64,000 bases of DNA. Origin: JAHECQ01 sp963775125 (GTDB lineage: Bacteria > Actinomycetota > Acidimicrobiia > Acidimicrobiales > SZUA-35). The notes beneath the pieces were generated by a model that ran no database searches, was not told where the DNA came from, and saw nothing but the letters and a program-made list of their open reading frames with translations. The position numbers and the translations under genes were made by a program. The stretch covers positions 248,001 through 312,000 of the forward strand of contig CAVZHQ010000005.1 in assembly GCA_963775125.1 (NCBI GenBank), written 5' to 3'. Shown here piece after piece: positions 44,195-53,027 of the stretch. The first letter of the stretch is position 1. The number at the start of each line of letters is the position of its first letter.

Positions 44195-44990
44195 GCGACC
44201 GTAGGTAGGGCACCACATCGGGTCGGTGGTCCAGGCCCTTGTAGGACAAGAAGTCGGCGGGTAGGCCGTCGATCTCGTCGGCCAGTTGGTCGGCGAAGTC
44301 CGGATCGAGCTGCGGGAACGGCGTGATGTCGATGGCGATGGTGAAGACCACGGCCGCAGTCGCGGGGAGGCGACGCAGGGTCTGGCGCTCGGTTCGGTAG
44401 AAGAGCTCGCCGGGAGCGAGAGCGGTCGGCAGATACTCGTTGTGGTGCCCGGGCAGGCTCAATCGGTCGGTGGGCATGATGCTCCAGTTGCGGCGCCACA
44501 CGCCCGGACCGGGGCGGATGCGGCTCATGAACTGCCTGACCTTGAGCGCGAGCTCGTCGGCGTAGCCGGGAACGGGCCCGTGCACGAGATCGAGGGGCCG
44601 ACCGATCTTCTCGGCCAGGGTCCATCGGGTCGGGAAGCACACCGAGCCGGCCACCAGTACGGGGTGACCTTCGCGTTCGAGATGGAGGCAGAGGTCCTCA
44701 CGAACCAGCCGGGCCGCCTCGTCGAGGGGGTGCACCGGAGGGCTCGTCGGGTCGGGTGGCGGGAGGGGAACCCCCTGTCGTCCGAACTCGGCGATGATCT
44801 CCCGCCCCAGCTCGGCGACCGCGTCGACGACCGCGCGGTCGTCGACACCGGTCTCCAACGCGAAGAGATCGTGCGCCTCGCTCCGCATGAGGCGGTTCTT
44901 CTCGGCTCGCTGGGCCTCGGCCTGTGGATGCCGGAGCTCCAGCCAGTCACCTCCTTCGAGGCGCTGCAGACCCATGCGGAGATGATCCAT
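44178..44990 (-). CDS. DUF3445 / heme-dependent oxidative N-demethylase family protein
   Basis: 270 residues of the DUF3445 family. Some members are heme-dependent oxidative N-demethylase subunits using a PAS-like heme domain; activity here is not proven. Diagnostic stretches are EGHPVLVAGSVCFPTRWTL, EKIGRPLDLVHGPVPGY, the VRQFMSRIRPGPGVWRRNWSI block, and ERQTLRRLPATAAVVFTI. Start ATG at 44990, 14 bp after the crotonase stop, so it may belong to the same minus-strand operon. Confidence 0.8.
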   Translation of the reverse strand: MDHLRMGLQRLEGGDWLELRHPQAEAQRAEKNRLMRSEAHDLFALETGVDDRAVVDAVAELGREIIAEFGRQGVPLPPPDPTSPPVHPLDEAARLVREDLCLHLEREGHPVLVAGSVCFPTRWTLAEKIGRPLDLVHGPVPGYADELALKVRQFMSRIRPGPGVWRRNWSIMPTDRLSLPGHHNEYLPTALAPGELFYRTERQTLRRLPATAAVVFTIAIDITPFPQLDPDFADQLADEIDGLPADFLSYKGLDHRPDVVPYLRSLSAER

Positions 44991-45004
44991 GGTGATCGTG
45001 CGAT

Positions 45005-45748
45005 CTATCGGAACCCGGCGAGTCGCTGATCGGTGTCGTCGGTGAAGGCGTAGTCCCGTCCGTACTCGCGCCCGAGTCCAGCATCGAGCGGGAGCATCTC
45101 GCGGTAGAGGTCCTTGTAGGCGACGAAGGACTCGGAGCTGTTGGGGAGGATCTCCGACACCAGCTGTTGCACGGCGTCGGCGAACTCGGCCACGGGGGCG
45201 GACCGGACGGCGAACCGATCTGGACGGCCTCGGTGCCCGACACGTTGCGAGCGGTGTAGGACATCTCCCGGGCCCGGGCGATGCCGACGGCTTCGGGCAG
45301 CCGTTGCGTCATACCCCACGTCGGCCGCAGGCCCCACTTGGCGTGGGTGTCACCGATCTTGGCTTCGTTGGCCACGATCATGAGATCGCAGGCCAACGCA
45401 ATCTCGAGCGCACCGGTGAAGCAGAAGCCGTTCACGGCAGCGATGACCGGCTTGGGCATCGACGAGAGGGTGTGGGTGAGACGGCGTGCGGGCACGTCGA
45501 GGATGTCGCCCACCTTGCCGTCGACCAGCTCACGTGAACCGAGTGCCTTGAGGTCGACGCCGGCGCTGAATGCCCGACCTCGTCCGGTGATCACGACGAC
45601 ACGCACTCCGGCATCGGCGGCGACCTGAGTCTGCCGCGGTGTTCAGCTCGTCGAGCATGGTGGGGGTGATGGCGTTGAGCGCGTCGGGCCGATCGAGGGT
45701 GATGGTGGCCACACCATCGGCGACGACGAGTTCGATCTCGGTGAACAT
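45005..45748 (-). CDS. enoyl-CoA hydratase/isomerase (crotonase) family protein with two frameshifts
   Basis: Crotonase-fold enzyme acting on acyl-CoA thioesters. From the ATG at 45748: MFTEIELVVADGVATITLDRPDALNAITPTML. Near 45625 the signal moves to a second frame with VRVVVITGRGRAFSAGVDLKAL (first oxyanion-hole loop), AAVNGFCFTGALEIALACDL (second loop) and IGDTHAKWGLRPTWGMTQRLP. Near 45215 it returns to the first frame (FAVRSAPVAEFADAVQQLV) and ends at 45005. About 247 residues if joined. The two shifts compensate each other. Substrate not assignable. Next to the badly disrupted hydrolase gene, so true decay is possible. Confidence 0.7.
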
Positions 45749-46565
45749 CAGGCAGGGGATCTTTCTGTGAGCGAGCAGGATGCGGCGAATGTCGGCTGCG
45801 GCCTCGGTCATCATCATGTGTCCGACGCCCTCGAGACGGGTGACCGTCGGTGGCTTGGGTGAATGCCGCGGCGAGGGCCTCGGCCGCTCGGGGCGGGGTC
45901 ATTTTGTCGACGGTGCCGATGACCAGCTGGACCGGGCAGGTGATGGCCGCCGCCAGTGTGGGTCGCCTGATCGAAGGCGACGCAGGCCGCGGAAGTCGGC
46001 GGCGAGCACGCCGGGATGGCTGCGCTCGATCAAGGCCCGGGCACCGCCCGACATCCACATCCCCGGGTTGGGGTTGGGGCCGAGGTGGGCCACCGGCCCA
46101 TGCCCCCAGTCACACATCATGAACGCCGCCTGCGGCAGGTCGTTCGTCGCTGCGTTCAGGAGATCGGGGTGGACACCCATGGCGTCGGCGGTGGCGAAGC
46201 AGCACGAGGTCCGACACCAGATCGGGTCGACGAGCGGCCAACTACAGCGCGATGAACGTACCCATCGAATGGCCGGCGACGGTGATAGGGCCTTCATTGG
46301 TCAGGCCGGACGCCTCGATGAACTCGGCCACCCAGTCGGCCATGTCGTCGATCGAGGTGAGGGGATCGCCGTCGCTCAGGCCGTGCCCCGGCAGGTCGAC
46401 GGCCAGCGCCCGCACACCCCGGTTGGCCAGGTACCGGGTCTGGAGGTGCCACGCGGTTGCGTCCATCCCGGCGCCGTGGATCATCAGGATTGCGGGTCCG
46501 GTGGAGGCGAGCTCGCCGCCTCCCGTCGTCGCGTGGGCCGTCCGGTCTCGAAGCGTGAGTTTCAT
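45748..46565 (-). pseudogene. alpha/beta hydrolase, multiply disrupted
   Basis: Starts at ATG 46565: MKLTLRDRTAHATTGGG, AILMIHGAGMDATAWHLQTRYL, DLPGHGLSDGD and the elbow VAGHSMGTFIAL (nucleophile Ser). An in-frame TAG follows at 46242-46244, where FIAL-Q-LAARRPDLV would be expected. Shifts near 46195 (into ADAMGVHPDLLNAATND), near 45985 (into LAAAITCPVQLVIGTVDKMTPPRAAEALAAAF) and near 45855 (into HMMMTEAAADIRRILLAHR) follow. A last one is needed to use the TGA that would overlap the crotonase ATG as TGATG. Five disruptions in 800 bp, one of them a nonsense codon, suggest a pseudogene, though poor local sequence is possible. Confidence 0.7.
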
Positions 46566-46600
46566 CGTTGGCTGCTCCGCTTCATCGTTGGCTGCTCCGC
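46561..46600 (-). repeat. perfect 20-bp tandem duplication at the metY/hydrolase junction
   Basis: Copies at 46561-46580 and 46581-46600 are identical (plus strand TTCATCGTTGGCTGCTCCGC). Each carries an ATGA on the minus strand. The ATG at 46585 overlaps the metY stop and reads M-K-R-S-S-Q-R-stop; that stop overlaps the hydrolase ATG at 46565. Confidence 0.9.
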
Positions 46601-47868
46601 AGTGCCCGTTTGAGGTCGTCGACGATGTCGGCGGGGTCTTCCAAACCGACCGAGAGGCGAATGAGGTCGTCGCTGACCCCAGCGGCCGTCAGCTCGTCGT
46701 CACTGAGTTGGCCATGGGTGGTGCTGGCGGGGTGGATCACGAGGGTCTTGGCGTCACCAACGTTGGCGAGGTGTGATGCAAGTTGGACGTTCTCGATGAA
46801 CCGCCGACCCGCTTCGCGCCCGCCCTTGACCCCGAAGCTGAGGATCGCGCCCGCGCCCTTCGGGTAGAGACGGTTGGCCAGCTCGTGATCGGGGTGGTCG
46901 GGGACTCTCGGGTGGCGGACCCAGCTGACTGCATCGTTGTCGGTCAGCAGTTCCAGCACGGCGTCGGTGTTCGAAACGTGGCGGGCCATGCGGAGCGGGA
47001 GGGTCTCGACGCCTTGCAGGAGTTGGAACGCGTTCTGCGGGCTCATGCACGCTCCGAAGTCGCGGAGGCCTTCGGCCCGGGCCCGCATGCCCAACGCCTG
47101 GGTGCCGAACTCCTCGGCGAAGACCACGCCGTGATACCCGGGATAGGGCTGACTGAGCGTGGGGAACTTGTCCGAGGCCAGCCAGTCGAAGCGGCCCCCG
47201 TCGACCAGGACACCGCCGAGGGCAACACCGTGGCCGCCGAGGAACTTGGTGGCCGAATGGATGACGACGTCGGCGCCGTGCTCGATCGGTCGAATGAGGT
47301 ACGGCGTAGAGAACGTGCTGTCGACCACGAGAGGCAAGCCGTTGGCGTGAGCCACATCGGACACGGCCGCGATGTCGAGCACCTCGATGCCCGGATTGCC
47401 GAGGGTCTCCGCGAAGACGATCTTGGTGCTCGGCGTGATGGCGTCGGCGAAGGCCTTCGGGTCACGGGGGTCGACGAACGTGGTCGTGATGCCGAAGCGA
47501 GGCAGCGTGAGGTTCAGCATGTTGAACGAGCCGCCGTAGAGGTTCTTCGACGCGACGATGTGGTCGCCGGCGCTGCATAGGGTGGCGACCGCCAGGTGCA
47601 GCGCCGCCGTGCCACTGGCGGTGGCGACAGCTCCCACGCCGGCTTCGAGCGCAGCAACCCGCTCCTCCAGCACGGCCACGGTCGGGTTGGAGATTCTGCT
47701 GTAGATGTGGCCGGTGGCCTCGAGGTTGAACAGCGCCGCCGCGGTGTCGGCGTCGGGGAAGACGTACGACGTCGTGAAGTAGATGGGAACCGCTCGCGCC
47801 CCCGTGGTGGGGTCGGGCCGCTGGCCGGCATGCAGGCTCAGCGTGTCGAAGCGAAACGAATCGGGCAT
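46582..47868 (-). CDS. metY: O-acetylhomoserine sulfhydrylase (MetY-type PLP enzyme)
   Basis: PLP-dependent enzyme of the Cys/Met metabolism family, making homocysteine from O-acetylhomoserine and sulfide. Start at ATG 47868 (MPDSFRFDTLSLHAGQRPDPTTGARAVPIY), about 428 residues, which fits MetY rather than shorter MetB/MetC. Seen: YSRISNPTVAVLEERVAALE, GDHIVASKNLYGGSFNML, the PLP lysine in IHSATKFLGGHG, and RLSVGLEDPADIVDDLKRAL at the end. Preceded by a TAGGGT box, 10 bp after the carboxylase stop. Confidence 0.92.
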   Translation of the reverse strand: MPDSFRFDTLSLHAGQRPDPTTGARAVPIYFTTSYVFPDADTAAALFNLEATGHIYSRISNPTVAVLEERVAALEAGVGAVATASGTAALHLAVATLCSAGDHIVASKNLYGGSFNMLNLTLPRFGITTTFVDPRDPKAFADAITPSTKIVFAETLGNPGIEVLDIAAVSDVAHANGLPLVVDSTFSTPYLIRPIEHGADVVIHSATKFLGGHGVALGGVLVDGGRFDWLASDKFPTLSQPYPGYHGVVFAEEFGTQALGMRARAEGLRDFGACMSPQNAFQLLQGVETLPLRMARHVSNTDAVLELLTDNDAVSWVRHPRVPDHPDHELANRLYPKGAGAILSFGVKGGREAGRRFIENVQLASHLANVGDAKTLVIHPASTTHGQLSDDELTAAGVSDDLIRLSVGLEDPADIVDDLKRALRSSQR

Positions 47869-47875
47869 GCGACCG

Positions 47876-47881
47876 ACCCTA
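47876..47881 (-). promoter_or_regulatory. candidate leaderless -10 box (TAGGGT) for metY
   Basis: Minus strand TAGGGT, 7 nt, ATG at 47868. Its TAG is also the stop of the carboxylase gene, so part of the match is automatic. Confidence 0.35.
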
Positions 47882-50800
47882 CCAACCGTCGACCGAGGCC
47901 CGCTTCTTGCCGGTGCGGGGTTCGGGCGGACGGATCGAGGCCATGATGTTGGCCAGCCAGTGGCGGGTTTCGGATGGGTCGATGGTGTCGTCGACCGCAA
48001 ACGCGGTGGCGTAGTTGAGCGCGCTGCCACGGCGGTACTCCTTGGCCACCAGCTCCTCATACCGGGCCTGGCGGGCAACGGGATCCTCGATGGCCGCAAG
48101 CTCGGCTCGGTACCCCAGACGCACCGAACCTTCGAGCCCCATCGGCCCGAACTCTGCGGTCGGCCAAGCCACGCTGAAGATCGGCACCCGGTAGGAACCG
48201 CCGGCCATGGCGATGCCTCCCAGGCCGTAGGACTTGCGCACGATGACGGTGAAGGTCGGAATGCTCAGGTTCGCCCCGATGAGGAACATGCGACTCGAAT
48301 GACGGACCAGCGCCGTCTTCTCGATCTCCGGTCCGACCATGATGCCGGGCGTGTCACACAGGAACAGGACCGGGACGTCGAAGGTGTCGCACAACTGCAT
48401 GAAACGAGCCGCCTTGTCGGCCCCGTCGGAATCGATGGCGCCGCCGAGATGGTTCGGGTTGTTGGCGATGAGACCCAGGGGCCGACCCTCGACCCGCACG
48501 AGCGCGGTGACCATGCCGTGGCCGAAGCCGGGCCGAAGCTCCAATACCGAGTCGACGTCGGCCAGCGTCTCGATGAGCTCGCGCATGTCGTAGGCCCGCA
48601 GCCGGTTCTCGGGAATGGCTCGGCGGAGCAGGCGTTGATCGTGGGCCTCCCAGCCGGCAACCGGACCCTGGAAATACGCGAGGTACTTCTTGGCGATGGC
48701 CGCCGCCTCGACCTCGTCCTCGACGAGTACGTCGATCACTCCGCTGGCCATCTGCACCTCGACCGGACCGATCTCCTCGGGCGCGAACACGCCGAGCCCG
48801 CCGCCCTCGATCATGGCCGGCCCGCCCATGCCGAGGTTGGTGTCCTTGGTGGCGATGATGACGTCGCAGCAACCCAGGAGTGAAGCGTTGCCGGCGAAGC
48901 AGCGGCCGGAGACGACGCCGACCATGGGCACCAGGCCCGACATGGTGGCGAACCGTGAGAAGGTGCGGCTGCCGAAGTCGCCGCCGTCGGTGTCACCTGG
49001 TCGCCCGCCGCCGCCTTCGGCGAAGAGAATGAACGGCATGCGGCCCTCGACCGCGACATCGATGATGCGGTCGGTCTTGGCGTGGTTGCGGATGCCCTGG
49101 GTCCCGGCGAAGACCGTGTAGTCGTAGACCATGACCGCGCACCGGTTGGTGGGGGCATCGAACAGGTCGCCGTTGACCGACCCGACACCCGTGATCAATC
49201 CGTCGGCGGGGCTGCGCTCGATGAGGTCTTCGCGGGTGCGTCGGCTGCGTTGCGCGGCCAACGCCATGGGACCCCACTCGACGAACGTGCCGTCGTCGAC
49301 CAGCGCGTCGACGTTCTCTCGGGCGGTGCGCTTCCCGACATCGTGGCGCCGGGCCACGGCGGCTGGGCGGGCATCGTCCATCATGCGGGCCCGTAGCGTC
49401 AGCATCTCGGCCAGGCTGGGGCGGATCTCGTCGAGGTCGATGGTCTCCGCTTCGACCTGGGTCTCGGCGATGTCGCCCGAGGCGCTGACCGTGGCGACGG
49501 GCTGGTCGGCCCACAGGATGTCGCCAGGGGCCGCGTGGATGGCGGCGATGACGCCGCTGGCCGATGCGAAGACTTCGTGCTCCATCTTCATCGCTTCGAT
49601 GACGGCAACCAGCTGGCCTCGGATCACCGTGTCGCCGTGTTCGACCTCGACCGAGACCACCGTTCCCTGCAGCGGGGTGCTGACCAGATAGTGGCCCTCG
49701 GCCAGATCGATGGTGATGCCCACGTTGGCTGCCGGCCGCGGTCGGCCGGCAGCGGTCGCGGTTGTCGGCGCGGGAGCTTGGCGGATCGGGTGCGGTTCAC
49801 CGTCGAGGAACTCGGCCAGGTGGCGATCGAAGAACGCCGTCGTTGCGCCTTCGAGTCCGGGGTGTCGAGCGATGCCCCGCAGGAGATCGAGGTTGGTGTC
49901 GACGCCATCGATCCGACTCTCGCACAGCGCTCGGTAGAGCAGCGTGGCGGCGTCCCCGAACGCACCGTTGGTCCGGTGGACGACCAGCTTGGCCAGGAGC
50001 GAGTCGTAGTTGGCGCCGACGGCCAGGCCGGCGTACGCGCCGGTGTCGACCCGGATGCCCGGTCCGGCGGCGAGATCGAAGGTGTCGATGGTGCCGGACG
50101 CAGGCAGGGTCTGACCTTCGCTGGTGACGGTCTCGGCGTTCACCCGGGCCTGGATCGACCAACCCCGCGGAAGGACCGACGATTCGAGGCCCACCTCGGC
50201 CAGGGTGGCGCCACGAGCCAGGCGGAGTTGGGTCTCGACCAGATCGACCCCGGTGGTCTGCTCGGTGACGGTGTGCTCGACCTGGATGCGGGGATTGCAC
50301 TCGATGAACCAGAACGGGGTGTCGTCGGTGAGCGGCTTCGAGGCGTCGAGCAGGAACTCGACAGTGCCGACGTTGGCGTACCCGACACTCGACCCCAGGC
50401 GGGTGGCCGCGTCACAGATGGCCAGGCGAAGCGCCGCCGGCAGTCCGGGCGCCGGTGCGATCTCGACCAGCTTCTGGTTGCGGCGCTGCACGCTGCAGTC
50501 GCGCTCGCCGAGATGGACGACCCTGCCGTTTCCGTCGCCGACGATCTGGACCTCGATGTGGCGGGCGGCCTCGACCAGTTGTTCGACGTAGATGTCGGCC
50601 CGGCCGAAGGACTTCTGGGCTTCGGAGGCGCAGCGTTCCCAGGCCGGCGCAAGGTCATCGAGGTTGCGGACGGCCCGCATGCCGCGCCCTCCGCCACCGG
50701 CGACGGCCTTCAGCATGATGGCTCCGTGTTGCGCGAGGAGCGCGGCCGCTTCGTCGAGGGTGGCCGGTCCTGTCGATCCTGCCAGGGTGGCCAGCCCGGC

Positions 50801-51213
50801 CGCGCGGCGGCGCCGCGGGCGGCGACCTTGTCGCCGAAGAGTGCCAGGCACTCGGGCGAGGGGCCCACGAAGGTGATCCCAGCAGCTGCACAGCCGGCGG
50901 CAAACTCGGCGTTCTCGGCCAGAAAGCCGTAGCCGGGATGGACGGCGTCGGCTCCGGCCTCGACGGCGGCGGCCACGACAGCGTCGATGTCGAGGTAGCC
51001 GGCGACGCCGGGCGTCGGCAGCGCGATCGTCCGGTCCGCCAGCGACAGCGCTCGGCCGCTCACGTCATCGGGGGTGTGGAGGGCGACCGTGCGCCATCCG
51101 AGTCCCTGGGCGGCTCGGATGATCCGCACCGCAATCTCGCCGCGATTGGCCACGACCAACGTCGGGCGGGTCGCGGTGTTGGTCGATGGTGTTGAGGTTT
51201 GGGCGCTGGACAC
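47879..51213 (-). CDS. single-chain biotin-dependent acyl-CoA carboxylase (BC-BCCP-CT fusion), frameshifted near its N-terminus
   Basis: Biotin carboxylase, biotin carrier and carboxyltransferase in one chain of about 1,110 residues, the layout of single-chain long-chain acyl-CoA carboxylases. The GTG at 51213 opens a BC domain (PTLVVANRGEIAVRIIRAAQGLG, HPGYGFLAENAEFA). Near 50800, in a G/C run, one base is missing and the frame moves to the 990-codon frame ending at 47879. That frame has KAVAGGGGRGMRAVR, ERDCSVQRRNQKL and FIECNPRIQVEHTVTE. The biotin site is EAMKMEHEV at about residue 541. The carboxyltransferase covers the last 500 residues (FAEGGGGRPGDTDGGDFGS, GRCFAGNASLLGCCD, LCDTPGIMVGPEIEK). 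Product may be malonyl-, methylmalonyl- or longer 2-carboxyacyl-CoA. Confidence 0.88.
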
Positions 51214-51266
51214 GCCCGAGACGGTCGCACAGGCTCAACCGCCGGGCAAGACCGGATTGCTCCCAT

Positions 51267-51272
51267 TAGGGT
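51267..51272 (+). promoter_or_regulatory. candidate leaderless -10 box (TAGGGT) for the TIGR03086-like gene
   Basis: TAGGGT, 7 nt, ATG at 51280. Confidence 0.45.
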
Positions 51273-51279
51273 TTCGTCC

Positions 51280-52092
51280 ATGAGCACACAGCCACTCGAA
51301 CAAGCCATCGCCACCAGCCGGGGCGTCCTCGCCGCCGTCAGCTCCGACCAACTCACCCAAAGCACTCCCTGTGCCTCTTGGGACGTCGCCGCCCTCATCA
51401 ATCACATGGTCGGGGCCCAGTCGTTCTTCACCTCCGCCGTCACCGGCGAAGCGCCGGGAGAAGCGCCCGACTTCGCCGCCGGCGACTATCTCGCAGCGTT
51501 CGACGAGGCGACGGCCAAGTGCGTCGGCGCCTTCCAGGCCGACGGGGTGATGGGCCAGACGCTCAAGACCCCGTTGGGTGAGTTTCCTGCACCCGCGTTC
51601 ATGGGGCTTGCCATCACCGACACCTTGACCCACGCCTGGGACCTCGCCAAGGCAACGGGACAGAGCACCGACCTCGCTCCCGAACTGGCGGCCGGAGTCC
51701 TGGCCCAGGCGAAGGCCGCCATTCCCGACGCCTACCGCGGCCCGGAAGGCGCTCCGTTCGGCTCGCAGAAGGAAGCCCCCGAAGGTGCGAGCAACGCCGA
51801 CCAGCTCGCTGCCTTCCTCGGACGCGAGGTCTACGAAGCGACCTCTGAACCCAACCGTGTGCAGCGGCCACCCCTCAGCGGTGTGGTTCTGCACACGGTT
51901 GCGATCTTTGTCAGTCTTGGCGGGCTCGCCAGGCGGCCATGCTGGGGGACTCGGCGCCGATCGACGTCGAGTCGCCGTGGCCGGTGTGGACCGTTGTGGC
52001 CGCGGGCAGGGCGAAGAGGCGACGCTCGATCGAGTCGAGGATCGTGTCGTAGCTGGAGAAGGATCGGCCGGTGGCGCCGGGGCCGCCGTTGA
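51280..52092 (+). CDS. TIGR03086/DinB-like (maleylpyruvate isomerase N-terminal fold) protein, probably missing its native stop
   Basis: From ATG 51280: PLEQAIATSRGVLAAVSSDQLTQSTPCASWDVAALINHMVG, typical of mycothiol-dependent DinB-like proteins, with metal-site His in INHMVG and ITDTLTHAWDLAKATGQ. The fold ends at about residue 187 (NADQLAAFLGREVYEA, near 51838). After that the frame reads through hairpin C and antisense into the MBL gene as arginine-rich sequence to 52092. A TGA at 51846-51848, one base out of frame, is the likely native stop, so an indel just upstream is suspected. The DinB fold often uses mycothiol, matching the mycothiol enzyme nearby. Confidence 0.7.
   Translation: MSTQPLEQAIATSRGVLAAVSSDQLTQSTPCASWDVAALINHMVGAQSFFTSAVTGEAPGEAPDFAAGDYLAAFDEATAKCVGAFQADGVMGQTLKTPLGEFPAPAFMGLAITDTLTHAWDLAKATGQSTDLAPELAAGVLAQAKAAIPDAYRGPEGAPFGSQKEAPEGASNADQLAAFLGREVYEATSEPNRVQRPPLSGVVLHTVAIFVSLGGLARRPCWGTRRRSTSSRRGRCGPLWPRAGRRGDARSSRGSCRSWRRIGRWRRGRR
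51852..51901 (+). repeat. intergenic hairpin element C
   Basis: Perfect 13-bp arms CAACCGTGTGCAG (51852-51864) and CTGCACACGGTTG (51889-51901) with inner CCACC/GGTGTGG pairing. Lies between the convergent TIGR03086-like and MBL genes. Near-identical in arms and loop to element E. Confidence 0.8.
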
Positions 52093-52537
52093 ACAAGGTG
52101 TCCCCCGAGAACAACACGCCGTCCGACGGCAGATGCAGGCAGCAACCACCGGGTGAATGGCCTGGGGTGTGCAGCACGGTGAGTTCGGTGCCCCCGATCG
52201 AGAGCTGTCGGCCATCGGAGAGTGAGTCGTCGATTCGGCGGTCGGGGTAGACGACCTCCCACAGCATGGTGTCGTCGGGGTGCAGGAGAATGGGCGCACC
52301 GGTTTCCTCGGCCAAGTCGGCGGCCGCGTTGATGTGATCGTTGTGGCCGTGGGTGCAGAGAATGCCCCGCAGGGTGCGTCCGCCGAGGCCATCGAGGATG
52401 GCCCGGTGGTCGTGGGCGGCGTCGACGACATAGGCCTCGTAGTCGTCGCCGATGATCCAGACGTTGTTCTCCACTTCGAAGTCCTCCCCGTCGAGGCTGA
52501 AGATTCCGGCGGTGATGACACGATCGATGCGGGGCAT
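51911..52537 (-). CDS. MBL-fold metallohydrolase (glyoxalase II-like)
   Basis: 208-residue metallo-beta-lactamase-fold hydrolase with a two-metal site. The motif THGHNDH carries the first metal ligands, TPGHSPGG the next His, FSGDTLF the bridging Asp, and HTGHGDST the last His. Size and layout resemble thioesterase-type glyoxalase II proteins; in mycothiol-using bacteria such enzymes can act on mycothiol conjugates (inference). ATG at 52537 with TAGCCT 7 nt upstream. 10 bp after the nitrobindin stop. Confidence 0.85.
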   Translation of the reverse strand: MPRIDRVITAGIFSLDGEDFEVENNVWIIGDDYEAYVVDAAHDHRAILDGLGGRTLRGILCTHGHNDHINAAADLAEETGAPILLHPDDTMLWEVVYPDRRIDDSLSDGRQLSIGGTELTVLHTPGHSPGGCCLHLPSDGVLFSGDTLFNGGPGATGRSFSSYDTILDSIERRLFALPAATTVHTGHGDSTSIGAESPSMAAWRARQD

Positions 52538-52544
52538 GGGCGCC

Positions 52545-52550
52545 AGGCTA
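52545..52550 (-). promoter_or_regulatory. candidate leaderless -10 box (TAGCCT) for the MBL-fold gene
   Basis: Minus strand TAGCCT, 7 nt, ATG at 52537. The TAG doubles as the stop of the nitrobindin gene, so part of the match is automatic. Confidence 0.35.
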
Positions 52551-53027
52551 GAGCGCTTCAGTCCGGACCAGGGTGGCGTGCAAGTGGTGCTGAAGCGGCA
52601 GGCCCACGGCGGCCATCGACAGGTCGTAGGTCAACGTAGCGGCCTCGACCTCGATGGTTCGACGGACTTGGGTGACCGACTTGGCCGTGGGGGTCGTGAG
52701 GACCGAGGAGGTGTCGAGCGTGAGGCGTTGGCCGTCGATGAATCCGTTGTGCATCTCGACGATGCCCGAGGGTTGAACGACGATGAACTCGAAGGTCGCC
52801 GGTCCGGTGGGTCGGAAGTAGCCTGCTTCGGCGTGCAGGGGCAGGTCGGTGACCGCGTGGCGAGTCTTCTGGGTGTAGGCGATGAAGGGCTTGCCGACGT
52901 GGCTGAAGCTGATCTCCTCGAGGTACTCGAACGATTCGATGGTGGGATAGTGGCCTTCGCCTCGGCCCCGCCAGGTCCCCAGCAGAAACGAGAGCGGAGC
53001 CAGATCGGCATGCAGTTGCGGCGTCAC
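52548..53027 (-). CDS. nitrobindin family heme-binding protein
   Basis: 159 residues, GTG start at 53027 in GTGA overlap with the thioredoxin stop; the longer upstream frame is thioredoxin shadow. The beta-barrel signature LLGTWRGRGEGHYPTIESFEY is diagnostic of nitrobindins (THAP4-like/DUF1794). The conserved distal part ends HHLHATLVR, which should carry the heme-ligating His. Nitrobindins bind ferric heme and react with NO or peroxynitrite. Coupled translation with thioredoxin and the nearby MBL and mycothiol genes suggest a nitrosative/oxidative stress unit (inference). Confidence 0.85.
   Translation of the reverse strand: MTPQLHADLAPLSFLLGTWRGRGEGHYPTIESFEYLEEISFSHVGKPFIAYTQKTRHAVTDLPLHAEAGYFRPTGPATFEFIVVQPSGIVEMHNGFIDGQRLTLDTSSVLTTPTAKSVTQVRRTIEVEAATLTYDLSMAAVGLPLQHHLHATLVRTEAL

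Noticed and set aside
46242..46244. In-frame TAG in the alpha/beta hydrolase as a recoded codon
   Set aside because: The gene has several other frameshifts nearby, no Pyl machinery is expected, and CAG to TAG decay is simpler.
46561..46600. Tandem repeat as a CRISPR or phase-variation microsatellite
   Set aside because: Only two copies of a 20-bp unit at an operon junction; better explained as a simple duplication.
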